From the NCBI RefSeq assembly GCF_014648055.1, contig NZ_BMQJ01000003.1, positions 186,001 through 250,000 of the forward strand: DNA of 64,000 nt, written 5' to 3'. Positions 15,659 to 25,049 of this stretch are shown in pieces. The number at the start of each line of letters is the position of its first letter. Position 1 is the stretch's first letter. The DNA is from Streptosporangium pseudovulgare. GTDB taxonomy: Bacteria > Actinomycetota > Actinomycetes > Streptosporangiales > Streptosporangiaceae. Below the pieces are notes generated by a model that was given only the letters and a program-made list of their open reading frames with translations, had not been told where the DNA came from and ran no database searches. Position numbers and translations under genes: made by a program.

Positions 15659-18016
15659 TCAGCCCTTGATCTGGCGGAGGATCGACTCGTCGGTGATGTC
15701 GGCGTCGTGGGCCAGGAGGAACGCCTTGCTGAGGATGAGGGCGAGGCGGCCGTCGTCCTCGAAGGGCAGGAACAGGCCCTTCCCGGCGGCGGGCGCGGCG
15801 ACGACGCACAGGTGGACGTCGCCGGGTTCCATGAGGACGCCGGCGCTGCCGAGGTGGATCCGGTAGGTGCGCAGGTCACCGCGGACGACGAGGTGGCGGT
15901 CGGTGAGGGTGCAGCGGCCGGCGATGGCGGTGCGGGGGAGCAGGCGGGCGAGGGCGTCGCGGCGGACCTCCGCGGACGGGGACAGGGGAGCCGAGGACGC
16001 CGCGTGGCGGTAGTCGCGGTGGCCGTCGTCGTCGCCGGTCCAGGCGGGGTCGGTGGCGATGGAGGTCAGGGCGACGAACAGGTCCACGTCCCGCATGGCC
16101 TCGCTGAACACCAGCGGCGGCACCTCGGGGAGCGGCGCCTCGTGCCACTCGCCGGAGACCTTCCGGTGGAAGCGGACCCGGCCGGTGACCGCGCGGTCCT
16201 CCGTCTCCCCGTAGAGGTAGGAGTGGAGGAGGGAGACCCGCCACCGGCCCCCGGCGAGCACCCGCCGGGCCTCGTCCTCCCCGCCGCCGTCCCAGGGGCC
16301 GAGCATGGACGACGTCCAGCCGCGCTGCCTGAACAGGGCGTACAGCGTGCGGTACGCCACGATGTGGGCCGCGAACCGGGCGGAGTGGAAGCGGGCGGCC
16401 TCCTCGGCGGGGGTGAGCAGGTAGACCTCGCGGAACGCCTGCTTGAACGGCTGGCGGATCCGCTCCCCGGTCACCCGGTCGCGCCAGGCCGTCACCTCCG
16501 CGAGCGGGGCGCGGGCCGGGTGCCACAGCCGCACCGGGGTGTCGGGCGGCGGCGCGGCCACCGGCTCTCCCGCCGCGTCGCGGGGCTCGGCGCCCATCAT
16601 GCTCCGCCACTGCCCGGGGGCGTGCTCGAACTCCCAGATGAGGCGGTCGGCGACGGTCCCGGCGATCGGGTGGCCGGCGATCTCGGCCCGCCACCTGGCG
16701 TAGGGATGGACCGCCTCGCCGGGGTAGCCGCCCTCCAGCGCGCGGACGAGGGTGGTCAGCTGCCGCCGGACCTGCTGGACCTGCTCGCGCAGGTGCTTCA
16801 CCTCGCCGGGGTGGTCACGGCGGACCGCCGCCGGGACGCTCCTGAACCGCTTCTCGCCCCGCTGCCAGGTCAGCTCGACGTCGTCGCCGATCGTGATCAC
16901 ACCCGTGTGCTCGCCGGCCGGCACGCGGAGCACCCCGCCGGGCCCGAAGCCGAGGTCCGGCATCCGGAAGGCCACCTCGACCCGGTCGGCCAGCGCGGGG
17001 TCGATCCGCTTGAGCATGCGGTCGAGCCGCCTGGGCACGCCCGCGTGCCGCGTCGCCCCGCGCGCGGCGCGCAGCGCGGTGACCGCCTCGGGGGTCGGGA
17101 AGTCCTCGACGGCCCGGGCGATCTCGTACAGCAGCGCCTGGGACGGCAGGGTCCGCGCGGTGCCGGGGGCGACCGCGATCCCGGTCAGCAGCGGGGTGAG
17201 CAGGCCGGGCAGCCACTCCTCGTCACGGGCCAGGGCCAGCCGTACGGCGCGGCCGAGCGCCTCGGTCTCCGACGCCTCGAACGCGCGGTCGGCGCGGTAG
17301 GGGATCTCGCCCGCGTGGATCGCGGCGACCCGGGCGGCGGCGGTCTCCAGGGCCGCGCGGGCGAAGGCGGCGTACCCGGGGATGTCCGCCAGCCGTTCCC
17401 AGACGTCGGGCAGCGGCGGCGGGGAGCCGAACGACCTGTTCCGCAGGGTCTCCAGGAACAGCGCCCGGTGTCCGGTGCCCCAGCTCGCGAGCAGGCGGAG
17501 CTCGTCGGCGCCGATCGGGCCCCGGCCCGCTTCGATCGCCCCGGTCACCTCCGCGTCGAGTCCGTCGCCGCCTCGCCCGTCGCACCCGGCGAGCCCCGCG
17601 ACGGCCAGCAGCGCGTACGGCTGGTCGGTCCGGCCGGCGTCCAGCAGGAACCGCACCAGCGTCCGGGCGGGGGCCGCGAGCGCGGCGAGGGGCGGCCCGT
17701 CCGGGCAGCGCACCAGCGAGGCGGCGCCGAGGTGCAGGTCGGCCCATTTGCGGGTGGCCAGCCCGTCGACCAGCGCCGCGAACAGCTCGGCGCAGGACCC
17801 GGGGGTGAACGCCGGCTGGCGCTCCCGGGCCTCGTCCTCCACCATGAACCTCGCCGACATCCCGGCGGGGGTCGCGGGGACGCGGTAGGCGAAGGGCAGC
17901 AGGGCCCCCAGCTCGTGGGGGCCGAGCTCGGCGCGGCCGGGCCAGGTGGCCGGGTACTCCGCGGCCGGGTCGGTCATGAGCGCGAGCAGCCGGCGGGCGG
18001 CGGGGGAGAGCTCCAT
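15659..18016 (-). CDS. DUF4132 (MolR/YehI-like) protein
   Basis: This large soluble protein (785 residues) is mainly helical in its first two thirds. The C-terminal third has the DUF4132 pattern: W-R-D-R-V-T-G-E-R-I-R-Q-P-F-K-Q-A-F-R-E-V-Y, Q-R-G-W near residue 575, F-S-E-A-M-R-D-V-D-L-F and Y-R-I-H-L-G-S-A. The family includes E. coli YehI/MolR-type proteins, is widespread in actinobacteria and has no established biochemical function. No signal or membrane segment is seen. The gene is transcribed alone. The ATG at 18016 begins M-E-L-S-P-A-A-R-R. Confidence is high for the family and low for any role. Confidence 0.82.
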   Translation of the reverse strand: MELSPAARRLLALMTDPAAEYPATWPGRAELGPHELGALLPFAYRVPATPAGMSARFMVEDEARERQPAFTPGSCAELFAALVDGLATRKWADLHLGAASLVRCPDGPPLAALAAPARTLVRFLLDAGRTDQPYALLAVAGLAGCDGRGGDGLDAEVTGAIEAGRGPIGADELRLLASWGTGHRALFLETLRNRSFGSPPPLPDVWERLADIPGYAAFARAALETAAARVAAIHAGEIPYRADRAFEASETEALGRAVRLALARDEEWLPGLLTPLLTGIAVAPGTARTLPSQALLYEIARAVEDFPTPEAVTALRAARGATRHAGVPRRLDRMLKRIDPALADRVEVAFRMPDLGFGPGGVLRVPAGEHTGVITIGDDVELTWQRGEKRFRSVPAAVRRDHPGEVKHLREQVQQVRRQLTTLVRALEGGYPGEAVHPYARWRAEIAGHPIAGTVADRLIWEFEHAPGQWRSMMGAEPRDAAGEPVAAPPPDTPVRLWHPARAPLAEVTAWRDRVTGERIRQPFKQAFREVYLLTPAEEAARFHSARFAAHIVAYRTLYALFRQRGWTSSMLGPWDGGGEDEARRVLAGGRWRVSLLHSYLYGETEDRAVTGRVRFHRKVSGEWHEAPLPEVPPLVFSEAMRDVDLFVALTSIATDPAWTGDDDGHRDYRHAASSAPLSPSAEVRRDALARLLPRTAIAGRCTLTDRHLVVRGDLRTYRIHLGSAGVLMEPGDVHLCVVAAPAAGKGLFLPFEDDGRLALILSKAFLLAHDADITDESILRQIKG

Positions 18017-18434
18017 CCGGGTCGATCCTCAATCTGGTGGTGGGGCCGGTGGGGTCCGGCGCGGCGGCCGGGGACGCGCGGCCGTACCGGGGGCCGGGCG
18101 GCGGCGTCCGGCGCCCCGGCGGTCGGGTGACCACCGGGGTCGCCCACGGCCACCCGGCCCGCGGCGGGTACGCGCATGCCACGATCCTGCCGGGTTCCAC
18201 CGACAGAAGCCGACAGAAGCCGGCGGAAGCCGACAGAAGCCGGCGGAGGACCGGCCCCGGCGGAGGACCGCCGGGGCCGATGGGCCTCTGGGCAGGCCCC
18301 TGTGATGTCACGCGCCGCGTGCGGTGAGTGCGGACGAACGCCTCCGGACGAAGTCGGCGGATCGGTTGAGGACACCACCGTCGGTCAATGACGCACCGGA
18401 CTTCACCGGGAGGCGTTCATCTACATCCTCACCG
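18017..18434. other. 418-bp gap with promoter of the DUF4132 gene and repeats
   Basis: No gene is supported here. The stretch must contain the promoter of the DUF4132 gene (reading left) and the 3' region of the glucanase gene. Apparent frames are low-complexity and lack ribosome sites. The central part holds the 10-bp repeats listed separately. Confidence 0.55.
18201..18250. repeat. 10-bp tandem repeat, five units
   Basis: CGACAGAAGC is repeated in tandem, with exact copies at 18201, 18211 and 18231. Variants at 18221 (CGGCGGAAGC) and 18241 alternate with them. The array is too short and too regular to be CRISPR; it looks like a slippage-prone microrepeat. Confidence 0.65.
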
Positions 18435-21400
18435 TCAGTTGACGGTGATGGTGAACGTCGAGGTCGTGTTCCTGATGTTCACGGAGTTGTCGCTCATCCT
18501 CAGGTTGTTGAAGGTCACCGACCCCACGGCCGGTCCCTGGTTGGGTTCGGGCAGCTCGTTGGCCCAGATGGCGAAGCCGGACTTGGCGTCGTAGGCGTCA
18601 CCGCTCCGGTGGGCGCCGGTGATCGAGATGTTCGTGAAGACGGTGTCCTTGACCGGGTTCAGCGGTCTGCCTCCCGAGTAGCCGGTCTGGAACATGATGC
18701 CGTGGTAGGTGGGGTCGACGATGTCGACGTTGCTGACCCGGATGCCCTGGAACACCTTCGAGGCGGAGAAGACCCAGATGCCGGGGAAGGTCTGCGCCCC
18801 CCAGAAGTGGCCGCCGGCCCGGACGATCGAGACGTTGTCGAACCTGGTGGGCGGGTCGGCCCCGAAGCCGTTCATCGGGTAGCCGAAGTCGAGCGAACTG
18901 ATCGTGATGCCGGAGTAGACGAGCGTGTCGGCGATGTAGATGTTGCGGAAGACGTTGTCGTAGCCCCCGTACACCGCGATGCCGGCGGCGCGCCAGGGGA
19001 GGATCGCGGTCAGGTTCTCGTAGACGTTGCCCTTCATGTCGGCCCCGCCCGCGTCGATGGCCGAGAAGAGGGCGAAGCTGTCGTCGCCGGTGGAGCGGGC
19101 CGCGTTGTTGCTGACGAGGTTGTCCGTACTGCCGTTGGTCATGTTGACGCCGTCGGCGAACATGTCGCGGATGCGGGAGTTCCTGATCGTCATCCGGTCG
19201 GTGTTGGCGCCCCAGTAGAGGCAGACCAGGTGCTCGCTCCAGATGCCGTCGATGACGATGTCGGCGACGTTCTGGAAGTCGAACACCTTGCCGGGGCCGT
19301 CGATGCGGGAGGTGTAGTTGCCGAAGTAGGCGAAGCCGGTGAAGGCCGAGCCGTTGGCGGAGGACTCGGCGCGGAAGCCGACGTCGGTGTTCTCCTGCGT
19401 GACGGGGGCGTGGAACCGGGTGTACCAGGGGCCCGCGCCGACGACCTTGACGGGCTTGCCGTACACCTGGAACTTCTGCGCGGTCTGGTAGTCGCCCGGC
19501 GGCAGGTAGACGCCCAGCCACCCGGTCTCCATCCGCGCCCTGTCCAGGGCGTTCTGCACGTCCTGGTGGGTGAACCCGGACGGGACGACGTACCGCGCGG
19601 GGTCGGGGTTGGGGACCGGCGTGACCTGCTCGGTGTCGATGAAGTCGATCGCGTAGGTGGTGGTGTTGGCCGTGCCCTTCTGCAGCCTGATCCTGCTGCC
19701 CTTCGGGACGGTCGAGTTGAGCATCATGTTGGCCTCGTCGTAGATGTGCCGGGGGCCGCCCAGGGACGGGGAGTTCCCGGGGCTCGCCTCGGGGCCGTAC
19801 AGCCAGGCGTACTTCGAGGTCAGGTTGAGGGCCTTGTGGAAGACGCCGTCGACGTAGACGTCGAGGGTGGCGTCGATGCCGCCGCCGCCCGGCGCGTCCG
19901 GGATGGAGAACCGGGTGACGAGGGTGTTGGTCGGGGCCCTGGTGGTGAACTCGACGTAGGCGCCGGTGGTCGCGAGCTTCACCGCCCTGCGGCCGGACGC
20001 CTCGCCGGCCAGGTCGCCGACGGTCCTGTTGGGTCCGACGACGGTCGCGCCGCCGCCGATTGAGGCGTCCTCCGCCTCGTAGGTGTCGTAGGGCATGTTC
20101 GCGCCGCGGCCGACGAACAGCGGGGTCGTCACGGTGTTGTCGTCCCGCTTCACGGGAAGCTCGCCGGCGTCGGCCGCGACCTCCGTCCGTACGGTGTACC
20201 GACCGTTCGCCGCGGTCCACGTTCCGAGGGTCACCGGGGCGGTGGTGGCTCCCGCGGCGATCGCGCCGCTGTACGAGCCGGTCAGGGTGCGCACCGCCGT
20301 CCCGGCGTCGTTGAGCAGGGTGAGCGTGATGGCGTGGCCGCCGCCCGCGGACGCGATGTTGCCCTTGTTCCGGATCGCCACGGAGAAGGTCACCGTGGCG
20401 CCGTTCGCCGGGTTGCCCGGGGTCCAGCTCGCCACGGGTGTCAGGTCGGAGCTGTCGACCGGCTTGACGACCAGCGGAGAGGAGGCGGTGAGCGCGTTGT
20501 TCAGCTCGTTCTGCTCGGCGACCGCGTCGGCCTCGTCGACCTTGGCGGTCACCGGGTAGGAGCCGGCGTCCCACCGGCCGGCGGACGCCGAGACCTCCGC
20601 GGAGGCGCCGGCCGCCAGCGCGGTCAGCGGGGCGGAGCCGACCTTGGTGGCGCCGAAGGAGAAGTTCACGCCGGTCGCGCCGGAGGCGCGGTTGCCGGAG
20701 TTGCGGACGGTGGCCCGCAACGTGACGGTGTCGCTCTCCGTCGGCGACTGGGGCGTCCAGGAGACGGCGGTGACCGTCAGGTCGGGGTTCGGCGCCGGGA
20801 CGCCGATCACCTGGAACTCGGCGACCTGCCCGCCGGGCGCCCCGGTGTTGGAGGTGAACCTGAGCTGGACGTCGGCGACGTCACCGCTGACCGGGATCGT
20901 CACGGCGTTCCCGGTGGCCGGGTCGAAGGTGTACGGCGCCGCCGCCTTCAGCGTGGTGAGGGAGGAGGCGCTCTGCTCGCGGCCCAGCACCTCGATCGTC
21001 TGGGTGCGCCGGCCCCAGGCGGGGTCGGGGTTGAGCTTGAGCACGACCGAGGTGACGCTCGCGTTCGCGCCCAGCTTCACCGTGAGCGTGGCGGGATAGG
21101 CGCCGGGCCCGGACTCCCAGTAGGTGGCCGTGTCGTTGTCGACCGCGTTGGCCGCGACGAAGGTGTGGACGTAGGAGGAGGCGCTGACCTGCTTGCCCAC
21201 GGCCAGGTTGGAGCCGGCGCCGCTGCCGGTGCGGGTGACGGCGTTGCTCGGGGCCGACCGGTTGCCGGCCGCGTCCTTCGCCCGGACCCGGTAGGTGACG
21301 GTGGCGTTGGCGGGCTGGGTGTCGGTGTGGGTGAGGACGTTGCCCGCGACGGTGGCGCGCAGGACGTCGTCGGCGTAGATCTCGTAGCCGGTGACGCCGA

Positions 21401-22007
21401 CGTTGTCGGTGGAGGCGGTCCAGGTCAGTTTGATCTGGCCGGCGGCGGGTTCGGTGTAGGCGAGGTTGCCGGGCGCGGTGGGCGCCTGGGTGTCGCCGCC
21501 GTACACCTCCAGCTCGGAGACCTGCGCCGCGGGCCATCCGGTGTTGGCCGTCATGTTCAGCCGGACGTAGCGGGTGACGGTGGCGGGCAGGTCGACGGTG
21601 ACCGTGTTGCCGGAGCCGGGGTCGAAGGTGCGCGTGGCGGGGCCGGCGATCGTGGTGTAGGCGGCGCCGTCGGTGCTGCCCTGCACCGAGAACGTCTGCG
21701 TGCGCGGCTCCCAGCCGGGTGGGAGCTTCACCACGACCCGGTCGACGCTCGTGCTCGCGCCCAGGTCGACCCGGATCCACTGCGGGAAGGCGTGTGACGG
21801 GCTCTCCCAGTAGGTGGACGGGTTGCCGTCGGTCGCGTTGCCGGCGACGTAGACGTCGGTGTGCCCGCTGGCGGTGACGGCCTTGCCAGCCGCCAGGTTC
21901 GGGCCGGCCGCGGCCGCGGCGGGGAGGGGTGGTCCGGTGACGATCAGGAGGCCGAAGGCGGCCAACGCCGCGATCAGCCGGAGTAGTGTGGCGCGCTTGT
22001 GTGTCAT
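18435..22007 (-). CDS. Secreted multi-domain GH87-type alpha-1,3-glucanase (mycodextranase/mutanase)
   Basis: This 1,190-residue secreted enzyme has a signal peptide (residues 1 to about 32), then a discoidin/F5-8C domain (about 35-165) and a fibronectin III domain (about 168-255). A second discoidin domain (about 258-395), two CARDB domains (about 398-605) and a CBM35-like domain opening Y-E-A-E-D-A (about 610-760) follow. The C-terminal right-handed beta-helix has the GH87 active-site pattern D-G-V-N-M-T-N-G and S-T-G-D-D-S-F-A-L-F, whose paired aspartates are catalytic in the family. GH87 enzymes hydrolyse alpha-1,3-glucan or nigeran, polymers of fungal walls and dental plaque. The ATG at 22007 follows AGAGGAACGG. 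It is divergent from the LacI gene. Substrate specificity is a family inference. Confidence 0.82.
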   Translation of the reverse strand: MTHKRATLLRLIAALAAFGLLIVTGPPLPAAAAAGPNLAAGKAVTASGHTDVYVAGNATDGNPSTYWESPSHAFPQWIRVDLGASTSVDRVVVKLPPGWEPRTQTFSVQGSTDGAAYTTIAGPATRTFDPGSGNTVTVDLPATVTRYVRLNMTANTGWPAAQVSELEVYGGDTQAPTAPGNLAYTEPAAGQIKLTWTASTDNVGVTGYEIYADDVLRATVAGNVLTHTDTQPANATVTYRVRAKDAAGNRSAPSNAVTRTGSGAGSNLAVGKQVSASSYVHTFVAANAVDNDTATYWESGPGAYPATLTVKLGANASVTSVVLKLNPDPAWGRRTQTIEVLGREQSASSLTTLKAAAPYTFDPATGNAVTIPVSGDVADVQLRFTSNTGAPGGQVAEFQVIGVPAPNPDLTVTAVSWTPQSPTESDTVTLRATVRNSGNRASGATGVNFSFGATKVGSAPLTALAAGASAEVSASAGRWDAGSYPVTAKVDEADAVAEQNELNNALTASSPLVVKPVDSSDLTPVASWTPGNPANGATVTFSVAIRNKGNIASAGGGHAITLTLLNDAGTAVRTLTGSYSGAIAAGATTAPVTLGTWTAANGRYTVRTEVAADAGELPVKRDDNTVTTPLFVGRGANMPYDTYEAEDASIGGGATVVGPNRTVGDLAGEASGRRAVKLATTGAYVEFTTRAPTNTLVTRFSIPDAPGGGGIDATLDVYVDGVFHKALNLTSKYAWLYGPEASPGNSPSLGGPRHIYDEANMMLNSTVPKGSRIRLQKGTANTTTYAIDFIDTEQVTPVPNPDPARYVVPSGFTHQDVQNALDRARMETGWLGVYLPPGDYQTAQKFQVYGKPVKVVGAGPWYTRFHAPVTQENTDVGFRAESSANGSAFTGFAYFGNYTSRIDGPGKVFDFQNVADIVIDGIWSEHLVCLYWGANTDRMTIRNSRIRDMFADGVNMTNGSTDNLVSNNAARSTGDDSFALFSAIDAGGADMKGNVYENLTAILPWRAAGIAVYGGYDNVFRNIYIADTLVYSGITISSLDFGYPMNGFGADPPTRFDNVSIVRAGGHFWGAQTFPGIWVFSASKVFQGIRVSNVDIVDPTYHGIMFQTGYSGGRPLNPVKDTVFTNISITGAHRSGDAYDAKSGFAIWANELPEPNQGPAVGSVTFNNLRMSDNSVNIRNTTSTFTITVN

Positions 22008-22111
22008 CCGTTCCTCTGTCTCATGTCTGGAACGCCGGGGGGTGCCGGGATCGGGGGAGCGTGCCCTTCGTCGGGTCGGATGGCTGAACCGTAAAATGAC
22101 AAATCGATGTC

Positions 22112-22125
22112 TGCAATATTTCGAC
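22112..22125. promoter_or_regulatory. Shared operator half-site upstream of the glucanase gene
   Basis: TGCAATATTTCGAC lies 105 bp upstream of the glucanase start, in an AT-rich island. Exactly the same 14 bases occur on the opposite strand at 23392-23405, in front of the ABC importer genes. It is a likely LacI-family binding site in both promoters. Confidence 0.6.
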
Positions 22126-22257
22126 TTAATTTCGCAATGAATTGACTTCGTGTTCCCGTGTGAGAGGGCGGCATCATCGCTGCTCAGCAAGGGGCTTTGG
22201 GGCGGGGAGCCGCTGTCGTGGACCGCAAGCGGCTGACGTTCGGGCCCGCAAGTGGCT

Positions 22258-22286
22258 GCAAATATTTGCTTCAGATGTCGTATGGT
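22258..22286 (+). promoter_or_regulatory. LacI autoregulation site and promoter
   Basis: GCAAATATTTGC (22258-22269) is a perfect 12-bp palindrome. A -10-like TATGGT sits at 22281-22286, six bases before the LacI ATG, so the transcript may be leaderless. The palindrome would cover the -35 region. Its AAATATT core is shared with the other two sites of the locus. Confidence 0.55.
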
Positions 22287-22292
22287 TTGCGC

Positions 22293-23285
22293 ATGACGCG
22301 ACGACTTGCAGAGGTGGCCAGGAAGGTCGGGGTGAGCGAGGCGACGGTCAGTCGCGTGCTCAACGGGAAGCCCGGGGTCTCGGAGACGACCCGGGAGGCG
22401 GTGCTGACGGCTCTCGACGTGCTCGGCTACGAGCGGCCCACCCAGCTGCGCGGGGACCGGGCCCGGCTGGTCGGCCTGGTCCTGCCCGAGCTGCAGAACC
22501 CCATCTTCCCCGCCTTCGCCGAGGTCGTCGGCGGCGCGCTGGCCCAGCAGGGCTTCACCCCGGTGCTGTGCACGCGGACGGTGGGCGGCGTCTCCGAGGC
22601 GGAGTACGTCGACCTGCTGCTGCAGCAGCAGGTGTCGGGCGTGGTCTTCGCCGGCGGCCTGTACGCCCAAGCCGACGCCTCGCACGCGCACTACGAGCTG
22701 ATCCTGGAGCGCGGGCTGCCCGCCGTGCTGGTCAACGCGGCCGTCGACCACCTGGGTTTCCCGCAGGTGTCCTGCGACGACAAGGTGGCGGCCGAGATGG
22801 CGCTCGGGCACCTGAAGGCGCTGGGCCATGAGCGCGTCGGCATGCTGCTGGGGCCGAAGGACCACATGCCCTCCCGCCGCAAGCTGGAGACCTTCGTCGC
22901 CGCCGGCGGGGACCCCGCCCTGGTCGAGCACACGATGTTCTCCCTGGAGGGCGGGCACGCGGCGGCGGCGAGGCTGCTACGGGCCGGGGTCACCGGCGTG
23001 GTCTGCGCCAGCGACCCGCTCGCGCTCGGCGCGATCAGGGCGGCCCGCAGGTCGGGGCTGTCGGTGCCGGCCGACGTGTCGGTGGTCGGGTACGACGACT
23101 CCGCCCTGATGAACTGCACCGAGCCGCCGCTGACCACGGTCCGGCAGCCGATCGACGCCATGGGGCGGGCGGCGGTGGACCTGCTGGTCGCGCTGATCGG
23201 CAAGGCGGCCGTGCCCGCGGACGAGCTGCTCTTCGAGCCGGAGCTGGTGGTGCGGGCCTCCACGGCGAGGCCGGCCGCGGGCTGA
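22293..23285 (+). CDS. LacI-family transcriptional regulator of the alpha-glucan locus
   Basis: This 330-residue repressor has an N-terminal LacI helix-turn-helix (L-A-E-V-A-R-K-V-G-V-S-E-A-T-V-S-R-V-L-N) and a hinge. The periplasmic-binding-protein-like sugar-sensing core follows (L-P-E-L-Q-N-P-I-F-P, L-Q-Q-Q-V-S-G-V-V-F, a late V-S-V-V-G-Y-D-D). It likely releases the operators on binding an imported oligosaccharide. It lies between, and divergent from, the glucanase gene, directly before the ABC importer operon. AT-rich dyads at 22112, 22258 and 23384 are its probable sites. The ATG at 22293 is chosen because it is where LacI HTH domains begin. A strong terminator follows the gene. Confidence 0.88.
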   Translation: MTRRLAEVARKVGVSEATVSRVLNGKPGVSETTREAVLTALDVLGYERPTQLRGDRARLVGLVLPELQNPIFPAFAEVVGGALAQQGFTPVLCTRTVGGVSEAEYVDLLLQQQVSGVVFAGGLYAQADASHAHYELILERGLPAVLVNAAVDHLGFPQVSCDDKVAAEMALGHLKALGHERVGMLLGPKDHMPSRRKLETFVAAGGDPALVEHTMFSLEGGHAAAARLLRAGVTGVVCASDPLALGAIRAARRSGLSVPADVSVVGYDDSALMNCTEPPLTTVRQPIDAMGRAAVDLLVALIGKAAVPADELLFEPELVVRASTARPAAG

Positions 23286-23303
23286 GCGCGGCCGCTGGGA
23301 CGG

Positions 23304-23348
23304 CGCGGAAGGGGTGGCCCGATCGGTGGGTCACCCCTTCCGCGTTTT
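23304..23348 (+). terminator. Rho-independent terminator after the LacI gene
   Basis: Arms CGCGGAAGGGGTG (23304-23316) and its exact complement (23332-23344), extended by a CCC/GGG pairing, are followed by TTTT. It separates the regulator transcript from the importer promoter just downstream. Confidence 0.8.
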
Positions 23349-23383
23349 CGCACGGGAAACGCGTGACTCAGTCGTTATGTTTC

Positions 23384-23405
23384 ATATTTCTGTCGAAATA
23401 TTGCA
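23384..23405 (+). promoter_or_regulatory. Operator dyad upstream of the sugar ABC importer
   Basis: ATATTTC-TGTC-GAAATAT is an 18-bp perfect inverted repeat (23384-23401), about 90 bp before the binding-protein start. It overlaps the 14-bp sequence shared with the glucanase promoter. It is the best-defined candidate binding site for the LacI regulator. Confidence 0.62.
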
Positions 23406-23493
23406 TCACGGTGTCGGGGATCCTATGGTGAGGCCACGCCGGAGCGGACCGTCCGGCTCACTCCTGGCCTCCCCCAGCAGAAGGGTCAGCTTC

Positions 23494-24882
23494 ATGACGA
23501 GATCCGGGTGTCGCAGGCTCCTCGGGCCGCTGCTCGCGAGCGCCCTCGTCCTCGCGGCGTCGGCGTGCGGTTCCGGCGAACCCACCGCGGACGGCACGCA
23601 GCCGTCCGCGTCGGGCTCCGCCGGCGGTCCCGTGTCGATCACGGTCAACTGCATGCCGCCGAAGACCAACAAGGCGCAGCGCACGACCTACGAGGAGGAC
23701 CTCGCGGCGTTCCGGAAGCTCAACCCGGACATCAACATCGAGAAGGTGACCGACGCCTTCCCCTGCTACGAGCCGCGGACGTTCGAGGCGAAACTGGCCG
23801 GCGGCCAGCTCGAAACGGTCTTCTTCGTCAACTTCCCCAACGTCGGGCGACTGGTGGACGCCGGCCAGGCCGCCGACCTCACGCCGTACGTCGGGGAGCT
23901 GAAGACGTTCAAGGACTACAACGCCTCCCTCGACATCTTCAAGAAGGACGGCAAGGTCTACGGCCTGCCCACCGACGGCTACGGCATGGGCCTGGTCTAC
24001 AACCGCGACGTGTTCACCAAGGCCGGCCTCGACCCGGCCAACCCCCCGAAGACCTGGGCCGAGGTGCGGGAGGCGGCCAAGAAGATCTCCGCCCTCGGGC
24101 CCGGCTACGTCGGCTTCGGCGAGTACAGCGGCAACAACGTCGGCGGCTGGCACTTCACCGCCTCCCTCTACGGCCGCGGAGGCGACGTCGTCACCCCCGA
24201 CGGCAAGAAGGCCGCCTTCAACAGCCCCGAGGGCGTGGCGGTGCTGGAGAACCTCAAGCAGATGCGCTGGACCGACGACAGCATGGGCTCCCGCCTCTAC
24301 ATCGACTGGCCCGCGCTGATGAAGGCGATGGCCGGCGGCAGGATGGGCATGATGCTCGGCGCCCCCGACGTGCTGATCTCGCTGCGCAACGACTTCCAGG
24401 CGAAGTTCGAGAACTACGCCATCACCGCGCAGCCCGAGGCCAAGGCGCTGTTCAACGGCGGCGCCGGATACATGATCAACCCCAAGGCCACGCCCGAGCA
24501 GATCAGGGCCGGCCTGAAGTGGATCGAGTACGAGTTCCTCACCCCCGGCAAGGGCCAGCTCGACTACGTGCGCGCCAAGGGCGCGAACCTGACGGTCGGC
24601 CAGCCGTACCCGGACCTGTACGGCGCCGACACCCCCTCCGGCCAGGAGGTCCTGCGGCTGCGCTCCGAGAACGCCAACGTCGCGCCCGAGCAGTTCGCGC
24701 TCTGGGTGGAGGGCTCCAAGGGCATCACGCCCAAGGCCGAGCCGGGGCCGTACGCCCAGGAGATCTACGCCATCCTCGACACCCCGATGTCCGCGGTGCT
24801 GACGAGGCGGGACGCCGACCCCGCCAAGCTGCTCGCCGACGCCGAGGCGAAGGTCAACGCCCTGCTGGCGAAGAAGGGCTGA
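23494..24882 (+). CDS. ABC transporter sugar-binding lipoprotein
   Basis: This 462-residue extracytoplasmic solute-binding protein (family 1) opens with a basic n-region, a hydrophobic stretch and a lipobox-like A-S-A-C near residue 27, so it is probably lipid-anchored. The mature part shows typical MalE/UgpB features: an early V-S-I-T-V-N strand, Y-G-L-P-T-D-G-Y-G-M-G-L-V-Y-N-R-D, P-K-T-W-A-E-V and G-M-M-L-G-A. It would capture the oligosaccharides made by the secreted glucanase. The ATG at 23494 is used because upstream in-frame ATGs lack a signal peptide. Two permease genes follow. No ATPase gene is in the cluster, as is common in actinobacteria that share MsiK. Confidence 0.88.
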   Translation: MTRSGCRRLLGPLLASALVLAASACGSGEPTADGTQPSASGSAGGPVSITVNCMPPKTNKAQRTTYEEDLAAFRKLNPDINIEKVTDAFPCYEPRTFEAKLAGGQLETVFFVNFPNVGRLVDAGQAADLTPYVGELKTFKDYNASLDIFKKDGKVYGLPTDGYGMGLVYNRDVFTKAGLDPANPPKTWAEVREAAKKISALGPGYVGFGEYSGNNVGGWHFTASLYGRGGDVVTPDGKKAAFNSPEGVAVLENLKQMRWTDDSMGSRLYIDWPALMKAMAGGRMGMMLGAPDVLISLRNDFQAKFENYAITAQPEAKALFNGGAGYMINPKATPEQIRAGLKWIEYEFLTPGKGQLDYVRAKGANLTVGQPYPDLYGADTPSGQEVLRLRSENANVAPEQFALWVEGSKGITPKAEPGPYAQEIYAILDTPMSAVLTRRDADPAKLLADAEAKVNALLAKKG

Positions 24883-25049
24883 CCCGGCGGCACGGGCCGG
24901 GGCGCCGGTACGGCGGGCGCCCCGGCCGCGCCGGGAGGCGGAGGGCCGGTACGGCCGGCACCCCGGCCGGCACCACGGCCGCGCCGGGCCCCTCGGCCGG
25001 AGCCGGAGCGAAACGAGCGGACCGCGGAGAGCGCGGGTGCGGAGGACCG

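Noticed and set aside
14696..18130. A 1,144-codon plus-strand open frame
   Set aside because: It crosses the PfkB gene out of frame and is antisense to the DUF4132 gene. No ribosome site or domain is recognisable.
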